Shown in pieces: positions 1 through 5,822 of a stretch of DNA of 9,798 bases (within the stretch, counting starts at the first letter, position 1; every line of letters starts with the position of its first letter). The position numbers and the translations under genes were made by a program. This stretch comes from Rickettsiaceae bacterium. Lineage in GTDB: Bacteria; Pseudomonadota; Alphaproteobacteria; Rickettsiales; Rickettsiaceae. Location: positions 1-9,798 of the forward strand of contig JAGOJE010000025.1 of the NCBI GenBank assembly GCA_017995275.1. Direction: 5' to 3'. The notes beneath the pieces are model-generated. The model searched no databases. It worked only from the letters and a program-made list of their open reading frames with translations, and was not told where the DNA came from.

Positions 1-112
1 CTTGAAGATAAAATTGATAGCTCCAGTAGCTATGGATGAAGGTCTACGTTTTGCGATACGTGAAGGTGGACGTACAGTCGGCGCTGGTGTTGTTGCAAAA
101 ATTATAAATTAA
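1..112 (+). CDS. tuf: Elongation factor Tu, C-terminal end (partial)
   Basis: This is the 3' end of the EF-Tu gene; the rest lies upstream of the window. EF-Tu is the cytoplasmic GTPase that brings aminoacyl-tRNA to the ribosomal A site. The reading frame starts at base 2 and encodes about 36 residues before a TAA at 110-112. The tail reads AMDEGLRFAIREGGRTVGAG and then VVAKIIN, which is the near-invariant end of beta-barrel domain 3 in bacterial EF-Tu. The GTPase domain is not in view, so nothing can be said about its integrity. tuf directly before rpsJ is the usual junction of the str and S10 operons, and a terminator-like hairpin follows the stop codon. Identity is near certain from the conserved tail. 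Confidence 0.96.
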   Translation, partial: LKIKLIAPVAMDEGLRFAIREGGRTVGAGVVAKIIN

Positions 113-121
113 CCAATATTT

Positions 122-160
122 GGTGGGCTAGAAGTTTTACTTCGGTCCACCTTCGTTTTT
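122..160 (+). terminator. Rho-independent terminator-like hairpin after tuf
   Basis: An outer arm GGTGG (122-126) pairs with CCACC (147-151), and an inner arm GAAGT (131-135) pairs with ACTTC (139-143) around a TTT loop. A few G-C and G-T pairs and a bulge lie between the arms. The sequence TTCGTTTTT follows at 152-160 and gives the T-rich tail. It sits 9 bases past the tuf stop and ends 9 bases before rpsJ, so it probably ends or attenuates transcription coming from tuf. The efficiency is not known. Pairing was read by eye and no folding energy was computed. Confidence 0.7.
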
Positions 161-169
161 AATGAGTTT

Positions 170-496
170 ATGATGAATAATCAAAAAATTAGGATAAGAC
201 TAAAATCTTTCGATCATAAGTTGCTAGACGCTGCAACGCGTGAGATAGTTCTTACTGTGAAACGTACAGGTGCTGATGTGAGTGGTCCTATACCGCTTCC
301 TCGTGAAATTAAAGGTTTTACAGTTAATAGATCTCCTCACGTTAACAAAAAATCTAGGGAGCAATTTGAGATCAGGACTCAAAAGAGGTTGATCATCATA
401 AGTTATCCGACGCCTCAAACAGTAGACGCTTTGATGAAGGTGGATCTGGCTGCTGGTGTTGATGTTGAGATTAAGTTAGTTGGAGCTGGGCAATGA
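170..496 (+). CDS. rpsJ: 30S ribosomal protein S10
   Basis: S10 is a protein of the 30S head. In bacteria it also binds NusB as NusE in transcription antitermination. The product is 108 residues, slightly longer than the usual 102-105. The start KIRIRLKSFDHKLLD and the block GPIPLPREIKGFTVNRSPHV are family hallmarks. The second block carries the long loop that reaches into the 30S head. Two consecutive ATG codons (170 and 173) are possible starts, and neither has a strong Shine-Dalgarno sequence; ATGAG at 162-166 is the closest match. Its stop overlaps the rplC start by four bases (ATGA), which suggests coupled translation. It is the first gene of the S10 operon, and only 57 bases separate it from tuf. 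Confidence 0.97.
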   Translation: MMNNQKIRIRLKSFDHKLLDAATREIVLTVKRTGADVSGPIPLPREIKGFTVNRSPHVNKKSREQFEIRTQKRLIIISYPTPQTVDALMKVDLAAGVDVEIKLVGAGQ

Positions 497-1137
497 GATC
501 TGGTTTAATAGCTGAAAAAGTTGGGATGACATCCACTTTCAATGAAAAAGGTGAGAGAGTTCCTGTTACTCTTTTGAGGGTTCAGGATTGTCAGGTTGTT
601 GGGTATAGAACTTCAGAAAAAGATGGTTACAATGCTTTGATAATTGGGGCTAAAAATGCAAAGCCTAGCAAAGTAAGTAAGGCGATGAGGACTGTTTTTG
701 CAAATGCTAAAGTTGAGCCTAAAGTTCACTTGAAGGAATTTAGAATCAGTGAAGATGCATATATGGAAGTTGGTGCTGCCTTAACTGTGGAACATTTTTC
801 TGTTGGGCAAGTTGTCGATGTTTCTGGTGTGTCCATAGGTAAAGGATTTGCTGGTGGTATGAAAAGGCATAATTTTAGGGGGCTCGAGGCTTCTCACGGT
901 GTGTCTGTATCTCATAGATCTATCGGTTCTACTGGTGGGTGTCAGGATCCTGGTCGTACTTTTAAGAACAAAAAAATGCCTGGTCATTTAGGGCATGAAA
1001 AAGTTACAGTGCAGAATTTGACTGTGGTAGCTGTTAATGCTGAAGAAGGTGTTCTTGTAGTAAAAGGTGCCATTCCTGGTCATAAGGGAGCTGGTGTATA
1101 TGTTACAGATGCTGTTAAGAAAACTATAGCTATTTAA
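493..1137 (+). CDS. rplC: 50S ribosomal protein L3
   Basis: L3 is an early assembly protein of the 50S subunit; its extended loop approaches the peptidyl-transferase centre. The product is 214 residues, normal for the family. The N-terminus reads MRSGLIAEKVGMTSTF. The central extended loop (about residues 117-165) contains KGFAGGMKRHNF, SHGVSVSHRSIGSTGG and QDPGRTFKNKKMPG. Gln151 in this last block aligns with the Gln that PrmB methylates in E. coli; whether it is modified here cannot be told. Cys150 just before it differs from the Asn or Ser that I recall at this site. A GGAG motif precedes the start, which overlaps the rpsJ stop. Confidence 0.97.
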   Translation: MRSGLIAEKVGMTSTFNEKGERVPVTLLRVQDCQVVGYRTSEKDGYNALIIGAKNAKPSKVSKAMRTVFANAKVEPKVHLKEFRISEDAYMEVGAALTVEHFSVGQVVDVSGVSIGKGFAGGMKRHNFRGLEASHGVSVSHRSIGSTGGCQDPGRTFKNKKMPGHLGHEKVTVQNLTVVAVNAEEGVLVVKGAIPGHKGAGVYVTDAVKKTIAI

Positions 1138-1148
1138 GGTGCTAAGAA

Positions 1149-1772
1149 ATGAAAACCACAATATATAGTCTTACTAAAGAATCTGTCGGAGAGTTAACTC
1201 TCAATGGCGGTGTATTTGGTCTTGAAGTAAGGCAAGATTTAATTAAGCGTGCGGTGGAGTGGCAGCTTGCTAAAGTCCGCTCTGGGACCCACCAAACTAA
1301 AACTATTTCAGAGGTTTCTGGTACCACAAAGAAGCCATTTAAGCAAAAAGGAACTGGTAACGCTCGTCAAGGTTCTTTGAGATCTGCTCAAATGCGTGGT
1401 GGTGGTGTATCACATGGTCCAGTAATGAGAAGCCATGAAATACAATTGCCTAAAAAAGTTAGGAAGCTTGCTATGTGTCATGCTCTTTCTAGTAAACTTG
1501 CTGAAGGTAAGCTTTTGGTTGTTGATAGTTTGAGTATCTCATCTCCAAAAACTTCTGAGCTAAAATCAGTCATGAAAAATTTTGATGGAAATAGTTTCTT
1601 TGTGGTTGATGGTGCTGCTGTAAATGAGAACTTCATTTTGGCTTCAAGAAATTTGCATAATATTGTTCCTGTGCCTCATGTTGGTGCTAATGTTTATGAC
1701 ATAATCAAGCATGACGTTGTTATATTGACAAAAGATGCTGTGGCTTGTTTAGAGGGGAGGTTGGTTATATGA
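1149..1772 (+). CDS. rplD: 50S ribosomal protein L4
   Basis: L4 binds domain I of 23S rRNA, and its loop helps form the narrow part of the peptide exit tunnel. In E. coli it also represses the S10 operon through the mRNA leader. The product is 207 residues, the typical length. The tunnel loop is seen at about residues 61-90, with KKPFKQKGTGNARQGS followed by a Gly-rich GGGVSHGP segment. The globular Rossmann-like core follows, with LPKKVRKLAM and later LLVVDSL. AAGG lies about ten bases before the ATG. The stop TGA shares bases with the rplW ATG. No room for an E. coli-type L4-responsive leader is seen upstream of rpsJ, so autogenous control of that kind is not supported. Confidence 0.97.
   Translation: MKTTIYSLTKESVGELTLNGGVFGLEVRQDLIKRAVEWQLAKVRSGTHQTKTISEVSGTTKKPFKQKGTGNARQGSLRSAQMRGGGVSHGPVMRSHEIQLPKKVRKLAMCHALSSKLAEGKLLVVDSLSISSPKTSELKSVMKNFDGNSFFVVDGAAVNENFILASRNLHNIVPVPHVGANVYDIIKHDVVILTKDAVACLEGRLVI
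1753..1760 (+). promoter_or_regulatory. Shine-Dalgarno sequence deciding the rplW start
   Basis: AGGGGAGG lies inside the end of rplD, eight bases before the ATG at 1769. This spacing favours that ATG over the in-frame TTG at 1745 as the L23 start. Confidence 0.75.
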
Positions 1773-2062
1773 AATACAACTTATATGATGTGATCAGAAG
1801 ACCAATTATCACTGAAAAAAGCACAATGATATCTGAGTATCGTAAATATACCTTTGAGGTTGCTCGTGATGCTGGAAAGGAACTTGTGAAGAAAGCGGTT
1901 GAATCTATTTTCGATGTTAAAGTTCAGAAAGTAAATATGTTAAATGTTGCTGGAAAAACGAAAAGATTTAAAGGGATTATTGGCAAGCAGTCTGATTTTA
2001 AAAAGGCTGTTGTTACCCTTGAGAAAGATAATACTATAGATCTAGCTGGAGGAGTGAAATAA
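1769..2062 (+). CDS. rplW: 50S ribosomal protein L23
   Basis: L23 sits at the exit of the nascent-peptide tunnel, where trigger factor and SRP dock. The product is 97 residues starting MKYNLYDVIRRPIITEKS, which matches the family's conserved opening (RPIITEKS). The C-terminal half carries the KVQKVNMLNV and KTKRFKG segments expected for the extended loop toward the tunnel. An upstream in-frame TTG at 1745 would add eight residues. It is rejected because the ATG at 1769 has a strong Shine-Dalgarno sequence at the right distance and gives the normal N-terminus. The start overlaps the rplD stop (ATGA), and the stop overlaps the rplB start (TAATG), so it is likely translationally coupled on both sides. 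Confidence 0.96.
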   Translation: MKYNLYDVIRRPIITEKSTMISEYRKYTFEVARDAGKELVKKAVESIFDVKVQKVNMLNVAGKTKRFKGIIGKQSDFKKAVVTLEKDNTIDLAGGVK

Positions 2063-2883
2063 TGGCATTAAAATCTTTCAATCCTGTTACTCCTTCTTTG
2101 AGAAGTCTTAAGCAAGTGGATAAATCCGGCCTTTGGAAAGGTTCTGCTTATAAGCCTTTGACAGAAGGAATTAAAAAAACTGGCGGTCGTAACAATCTTG
2201 GTAGAATTACTTCTTTCCACCGTGGTGGAGGTCATAAACGTTTGTATCGCAATATAGACTTTAAGCGTAATAAGTTGGATGTTGTTGGTATTGTTGAGCG
2301 TATAGAGTACGATCCTAACAGAACGGCTTTCATTGCTCTTATAAAATATACAGATGGCGATTATAGCTATATCCTAGCACCTCAGAAGTTAGAAGTTGGA
2401 GATCAAGTTATTTCTAGCGAAACAGCTGATATAAAAGTTGGGAATTGTTTGTCTTTGAAGTCAATGCCTGTGGGTACTGTAGTTCATAATGTGGAAATGA
2501 AGCCTGGCAAAGGTGGGCAGCTTGCAAGATCTGCTGGCTCTTATGCTCAACTTGCGGGTAAAGATTCTGGATATGCTCAGATAAAGCTTAGATCAGGTGA
2601 ATTGAGGTTGGTGCCTCTAGAATGTAAAGCAACTGTTGGTGCTGTTTCAAATCAGGATCATCAGAACGTCAGCTATGGTAAAGCTGGTAGGATGAGGTGG
2701 CTTGGCCGTCGTCCTGTGGTTCGCGGTGTAGCAATGAACCCTATCGATCACCCACATGGTGGAGGTGAAGGTAAAACTTCAGGTGGACGTCATCCAGTGA
2801 CTCCGTGGGGTAAGCCAACGAAAGGTAAGAAAACACGTAAAAATAAAGCTACATCAAAATATATTATTAAGCGTAGAAAATAG
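2062..2883 (+). CDS. rplB: 50S ribosomal protein L2
   Basis: L2 is needed for joining the subunits and for shaping the peptidyl-transferase centre. The product is 273 residues, the standard length. The N-terminal part has the usual MALKSFNPVTPSLR opening and GRNNLGRITSFHRGGGHKR. The middle has the OB and SH3-like core with IEYDPNRTAFIALI and PGKGGQLARSAGSYAQLAGK. The C-terminal rRNA-binding tail from about residue 226 has DHPHGGGEGKTSGGRHPVTP, including the conserved His near residue 230. GGAGGAG at 2048-2054 is one of the best Shine-Dalgarno sequences in the window. The start shares one base with the rplW stop. Confidence 0.98.
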   Translation: MALKSFNPVTPSLRSLKQVDKSGLWKGSAYKPLTEGIKKTGGRNNLGRITSFHRGGGHKRLYRNIDFKRNKLDVVGIVERIEYDPNRTAFIALIKYTDGDYSYILAPQKLEVGDQVISSETADIKVGNCLSLKSMPVGTVVHNVEMKPGKGGQLARSAGSYAQLAGKDSGYAQIKLRSGELRLVPLECKATVGAVSNQDHQNVSYGKAGRMRWLGRRPVVRGVAMNPIDHPHGGGEGKTSGGRHPVTPWGKPTKGKKTRKNKATSKYIIKRRK

Positions 2884-2895
2884 GTAAGCATTAGT

Positions 2896-3174
2896 ATGGC
2901 TCGTTCTGTTTGGAAAGGTCCTTTTGTGGACGGATATTTGATAAAAAAGGTACAGAAGATGGTTGAATCTGGGAATTCTCAGATTCTTCAGACTTGGTCT
3001 AGAAGGTCAACCATCATACCTATGTTTGTTGGTTTCACTTTTGCAGTTCACAATGGTAATAAATTTATTCCTGTGGCTGTAACAGAGGAAATGGTTGGTA
3101 GGAAACTTGGAGAATTCTCTCCTACTAGAACCTATTATGGTCATGGTGCCGATAAAAAAGCGAAGAGAAAATAA
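2896..3174 (+). CDS. rpsS: 30S ribosomal protein S19
   Basis: S19 lies in the 30S head next to S13 and contacts the A-site tRNA region and the inter-subunit bridge. The product is 92 residues, normal for the family. The signature MARSVWKGPFVD at the start, SRRSTIIPMFVGFTFAVHNG in the middle, and GEFSPTRTYYGHGADKK at the end are all present. The ribosome binding site is weak (TAGGTAAG). The gene follows rplB by 12 bases and its stop is one base before the rplV ATG. Confidence 0.97.
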   Translation: MARSVWKGPFVDGYLIKKVQKMVESGNSQILQTWSRRSTIIPMFVGFTFAVHNGNKFIPVAVTEEMVGRKLGEFSPTRTYYGHGADKKAKRK

Positions 3175-3175
3175 T

Positions 3176-3535
3176 ATGACTCAGTATAGTGGAAGTTCAG
3201 CTAATGCTGTGACAAAAAATATGAGGGTTAGCCCCAGAAAACTTAATTTAGTTGCGAGCTTCATTCGTAATATGAAGGCTTCGGAGGCTTTAGTGCAGCT
3301 AACTTTTTCTAAGAAAAGAATAGCTGGTCAAGTTAAGAAATGTTTGCAATCTGCTATAGCTAATGCAGAGAATAACTTTGGTCTTGATATAGACAAGCTT
3401 GTTGTTTCTAGTGCTACTGTAGGTAAGTCAGTCGTAATGAAAAGAGTTATGCCAAGAGCAAGAGGTAGATCTGCAAGAATAAACAAATTTCTTAGCAATT
3501 TATATATCACACTAACAGAGATGGTGGAGGAATAA
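3176..3535 (+). CDS. rplV: 50S ribosomal protein L22
   Basis: L22 spans the 50S body, and its long beta-hairpin lines the exit tunnel opposite L4. The product is 119 residues, within the usual 110-127. The core reads MRVSPRKLNLVASFIRNMKA near residue 17. The tunnel hairpin is at about residues 86-105, with VVMKRVMPRARGRSARI. The open frame extends back to an ATG at 3095 inside rpsS. That start would add 27 residues translated from the rpsS coding region with no family counterpart, so the ATG at 3176 was chosen. Its ribosome binding site is weak, and reinitiation after the rpsS stop one base upstream is likely. Confidence 0.95.
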   Translation: MTQYSGSSANAVTKNMRVSPRKLNLVASFIRNMKASEALVQLTFSKKRIAGQVKKCLQSAIANAENNFGLDIDKLVVSSATVGKSVVMKRVMPRARGRSARINKFLSNLYITLTEMVEE

Positions 3536-3536
3536 T

Positions 3537-4190
3537 ATGGGTCAGAAGGTTAATCCGCATGGTTTTAGAGTTGGTCCGACATTAATCAAAGGGTGGGATT
3601 CTGTTCTGTATGCAGAAAGAAATTATGGAGATCTGCTAATTCAAGATATTAAAATCAGAAGAATGATAGCCAAAAAGCATTCTCAAGCTCAGATTAGTAA
3701 GATTTTGATAGATAGGCCATCAAATAAAAGCGTTATAATCAATATTCATGCCAGAAGGCCAGGTGTTATAATCGGGAAGAGTGGTAGCGATATAGAGGCT
3801 TTGAAAAAAGAAATTCTTCGTATGACTTCTGGTGAAGTTTATATAAATATACACGAAGTAAAGAAACCTGATATGGATGCTTCTTTGATAGCTCAAGGAA
3901 TTGCTACTCAGCTCGAAAAAAGGGTTGCATTTAGGCGTGCTATGAAGAGAGCTATGCAAGCTTGTATGAAGCAAGGTGCGAAGGGGATAAAAGTAAGTTG
4001 TTCTGGACGTCTTGGTGGAGCTGAGATCGCTAGAACTGAGTGGTACAGAGAGGGAAGGGTTCCTCTTCATACTCTCAGAGCAGATATAGACTACTCGACT
4101 GCAGAAGCTATGACAACTTATGGCGTTATAGGAATTAAAGTTTGGGTTTACAAAGGAGACTTTGTAGAGAACAAGAAAAAATATAATTAA
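3537..4190 (+). CDS. rpsC: 30S ribosomal protein S3
   Basis: S3 forms part of the mRNA entry channel and has helicase activity together with S4 and S5. The product is 217 residues. The N-terminus MGQKVNPHGFRVG is diagnostic. A type II KH domain is seen with RRPGVIIGKSGSDIE at about residues 73-86 (GKSG loop). The C-terminal domain has IKVSCSGRLGGAEIART and TYGVIGIKVWVYKGD. The protein ends soon after this block, without the long Lys-rich tail found in some alphaproteobacteria. GGAGGA at 3526-3531 is a strong ribosome binding site overlapping the end of rplV. Confidence 0.98.
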   Translation: MGQKVNPHGFRVGPTLIKGWDSVLYAERNYGDLLIQDIKIRRMIAKKHSQAQISKILIDRPSNKSVIINIHARRPGVIIGKSGSDIEALKKEILRMTSGEVYINIHEVKKPDMDASLIAQGIATQLEKRVAFRRAMKRAMQACMKQGAKGIKVSCSGRLGGAEIARTEWYREGRVPLHTLRADIDYSTAEAMTTYGVIGIKVWVYKGDFVENKKKYN

Positions 4191-4202
4191 TTAGTAAAGA
4201 AA

Positions 4203-4613
4203 ATGTTGTATCCAAAAAAGCAAAAATATCGTAAGGCGCATAAAGGGCGTGTACAAACGAAAGCCAAGGCTGGAACTATGTTAGCTTTTGGTTCATTCGG
4301 TTTGAAGTCTTTAGACGGATGTAGAGTGACCGCGCGTCAGATTGAGGCGGCGCGTCGTGCTGCCACGAGATGTATGAAAAGGCAGGGTAAGCTCTGGATC
4401 AAGATATTTCCTGATCTACCAGTTTCCAAAAAGCCTGCAGAGGTTAGGATGGGTAAAGGAAAGGGCTCTCCAGAATTTTTTGCTGTAAGGGTTTCTCCTG
4501 GAAGGATAATGTTTGAAGTTGATGGTGTGGACGAAGATGTTGCAAAGTTAGCTTTAGAGCTTGCTAGTGCTAAGTTACCTGTAAGAACAAAGATAGTAAG
4601 GCGTTATGAGTAA
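4203..4613 (+). CDS. rplP: 50S ribosomal protein L16
   Basis: L16 binds near the A-site tRNA elbow and helps organise the peptidyl-transferase centre late in 50S assembly. The product is 136 residues, the family length. Conserved blocks are MLYPKKQKYRKAHKGR at the start, GSFGLKSL and RQIEAARRAATRCMKRQGK in the middle, and EVRMGKGKGSPEFF. The Arg in the last block aligns with the Arg that E. coli YcfD hydroxylates; modification here is unknown. The ribosome binding site is poor (AAAG). The 3' end overlaps rpmC by eight bases. Confidence 0.97.
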   Translation: MLYPKKQKYRKAHKGRVQTKAKAGTMLAFGSFGLKSLDGCRVTARQIEAARRAATRCMKRQGKLWIKIFPDLPVSKKPAEVRMGKGKGSPEFFAVRVSPGRIMFEVDGVDEDVAKLALELASAKLPVRTKIVRRYE

Positions 4614-4827
4614 GAAAAAAAATGATAAAAAAGCCGTTGATATTATAAATCAAACGGTAAGTGAGTTGCGTGACAGGCTCTTGTGGCTCAAGAAGGAATT
4701 ATTTAACCTTCGTTTTCAAAAAACCGTTGGAGAGCTTACGAACACAAGTAGATTCAGGGTCATACGTAGAGATGTAGCTCGTGTGCAAACTGAGTTGGTT
4801 AAGAGATCGAGATTAGGAGATAAATAA
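4606..4827 (+). CDS. rpmC: 50S ribosomal protein L29
   Basis: L29 lies beside L23 at the tunnel exit. The product is 73 residues. The core is two long helices: residues 17-40 (VSELRDRLLWLKKELFNLRFQK) and the C-terminal RVIRRDVARVQTEL. The core matches the family's 60-65 residues, so about 12 Lys- and Asn-rich residues at the N-terminus (MSKKKNDKKAV) are extra. AAGG five bases before the ATG supports this start, although it lies inside the end of rplP. No in-frame ATG closer to the core was seen in the translated sequence. The stop shares one base with rpsQ (TAATG). Confidence 0.94.
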   Translation: MSKKKNDKKAVDIINQTVSELRDRLLWLKKELFNLRFQKTVGELTNTSRFRVIRRDVARVQTELVKRSRLGDK

Positions 4828-5057
4828 TGCCAAAACGAGTACTTAAAGGAGTTGTTGTTAGCGCTAAACCTGATAAAACAGTTATTGTGAATGTTGAGCG
4901 TAGGTTTAGGCATCCTATATACAAGAAAATTGTTAGAGTGTCTAAAAAATATGCCGCTCATGATGCGGATAACAAGTTTAATATAGGTGATGAGGTTTCT
5001 ATAATTGAAAGTCGTCCTATATCTAAAACAAAAACCTGGGTTGTAATTGAAGATTAA
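4827..5057 (+). CDS. rpsQ: 30S ribosomal protein S17
   Basis: S17 is a primary 16S rRNA-binding protein with an OB fold, needed for early assembly of the 30S body. The product is 76 residues, typical of compact bacterial S17. Family blocks are LKGVVVSAKPDKTVIVNVER, HPIYKKIVRVSKKYAAHD, and NIGDEVSIIESRPISKTKTW. AGGAGA at 4815-4820 gives a good ribosome binding site, and the start overlaps the rpmC stop. It is the last gene of the S10 block, and the largest intergenic gap of the window follows. Confidence 0.97.
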   Translation: MPKRVLKGVVVSAKPDKTVIVNVERRFRHPIYKKIVRVSKKYAAHDADNKFNIGDEVSIIESRPISKTKTWVVIED

Positions 5058-5081
5058 ATCTTTGACTTTTCAAGATTTTTT
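5056..5081 (+). terminator. Weak hairpin with T-run after rpsQ (tentative)
   Basis: AAATCTT (5056-5062) is the exact reverse complement of AAGATTT (5072-5078) around a nine-base loop, and Ts continue to 5081. The stem has only one G-C pair, so as RNA it would be unstable. It begins within the rpsQ stop codon and covers the proposed -35 box of the next promoter. It may be a weak terminator of the S10 transcript or a chance palindrome in AT-rich DNA. Confidence 0.25.
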
Positions 5082-5090
5082 CTGTATTTT
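5062..5090 (+). promoter_or_regulatory. Candidate sigma-70 promoter of the spc operon
   Basis: TTGACT (5062-5067) and TATTTT (5085-5090) are separated by 17 bases, close to the TTGACA-N17-TATAAT consensus. GTCCC follows at 5091-5095 as a GC-rich discriminator. A transcript would start near 5097 and have a leader of about 28 bases before rplN. It lies in the only sizeable gap of the ribosomal cluster, where E. coli has its spc promoter. This is a prediction from sequence alone. Confidence 0.5.
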
Positions 5091-5124
5091 GTCCCTTAAA
5101 TAAAATTTTGCTATTGGTTGTATT

Positions 5125-5493
5125 ATGATTCAGATGCAAAGCATTTTGGAAGTAGCGGATAACTCCGGTGCCAAAAAAGTTATGTGTGTTAAAGTGTTAG
5201 GTGGCTCTCATCATATGATAGCTGGTGTCGGAGATGTTATAGTTGTATCTATAAAAGAGGCACTACCTAACGGAAAAATAAAAAAAGGTGAAGTGCATCG
5301 CGCTCTTATAGTTAGAACAAAGACTGGAGTTAGACGTTCAGACGGAAGTTCTATAAAATTTGATACAAATGCTGTTGTGCTTCTAAATAAACAGGGTGAG
5401 CCTTTGGGGACTCGTGTTTTTGGTCCTGTTACTCGTGAACTTAGAGCGAAGAAATTTGTTAAGATAGTTTCTTTGGCAGAGGAAGTATTATAA
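5125..5493 (+). CDS. rplN: 50S ribosomal protein L14
   Basis: L14 sits on the interface side of the 50S subunit, contributes to inter-subunit bridges with 16S rRNA, and is the binding site of the silencing factor RsfS. The product is 122 residues, exactly the usual length. The opening MIQMQSILEVADNSGAKKVM and the block PNGKIKKGEVHRALIVRT are diagnostic, and the end is ELRAKKFVKIVSLAEEVL. No Shine-Dalgarno sequence is visible in TTGGTTGTATT before the ATG. The start was chosen for its match to the invariant N-terminus. It is the first gene of the spc operon as in E. coli, with a candidate promoter just upstream. Confidence 0.98.
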   Translation: MIQMQSILEVADNSGAKKVMCVKVLGGSHHMIAGVGDVIVVSIKEALPNGKIKKGEVHRALIVRTKTGVRRSDGSSIKFDTNAVVLLNKQGEPLGTRVFGPVTRELRAKKFVKIVSLAEEVL

Positions 5494-5822
5494 TGGTTAA
5501 GTTGAAGATTCGCAAAGGCGATAATGTAATCGTCACTACTGGTAAGGATAAGGGCAAATCTGGCGTCGTGCTAAAAGTTTTTCCTGCTGATTCTAAAATT
5601 TTAGTTTCTGGTGTTAATGTTGTAAAAAAACATACTAAGCCTACTAGAATGAGTGAAGGTGGGATAGTGTCCAAAGAGGCTCCGCTTCATATATCTAATG
5701 TTGCTCTTGCTGACCCAAAAACTGGTGCTCCTACTAAAGTTGCTATAAAAATCATGGAAGATGGTTCTAAGGTAAGGGTTGCCAAAAAAACTGGTGAAGT
5801 GATTCGTAAGGAAGGTAAATAA
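5493..5822 (+). CDS. rplX: 50S ribosomal protein L24
   Basis: L24 is one of the two assembly-initiator proteins of the 50S subunit and binds the 5' end of 23S rRNA. The product is 109 residues, slightly longer than the E. coli form and normal for the family. The KOW motif is at residues 4-30 (LKIRKGDNVIVTTGKDKGKS). GVNVVKKHTKPTRMSEGGI and ISNVALADPKTGAPTKVAIK follow as expected. GAGGAAG lies about eight bases before the ATG, inside the end of rplN, and the two genes overlap by one base (TAATG). Confidence 0.97.
   Translation: MVKLKIRKGDNVIVTTGKDKGKSGVVLKVFPADSKILVSGVNVVKKHTKPTRMSEGGIVSKEAPLHISNVALADPKTGAPTKVAIKIMEDGSKVRVAKKTGEVIRKEGK

Noticed and set aside
135..162. Possible promoter with -10-like TTTAAT (157-162) before rpsJ
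   Set aside because: The best upstream -35 match (TTTACT, 136-141) is poor, lies within the hairpin and is only 15 bases away. The T-run explains the sequence better.
1745..1768. Upstream TTG start for rplW
   Set aside because: It adds eight residues not in the family, and the strong Shine-Dalgarno sequence is placed for the ATG at 1769.
3095..3175. Upstream ATG start for rplV inside rpsS
   Set aside because: It gives 27 extra residues translated from the rpsS coding region in another frame; the ATG at 3176 yields a normal L22.
3720..4070. Open frame of 116 codons on the minus strand
   Set aside because: It is wholly antisense to rpsC, is rich in Ser, Leu, Tyr and Phe as expected from a reversed AT-rich gene, and has no recognisable family. 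The other minus-strand open frames (for example 224-418, 781-987, 7035-7316, 8969-9226) are rejected for the same reason.
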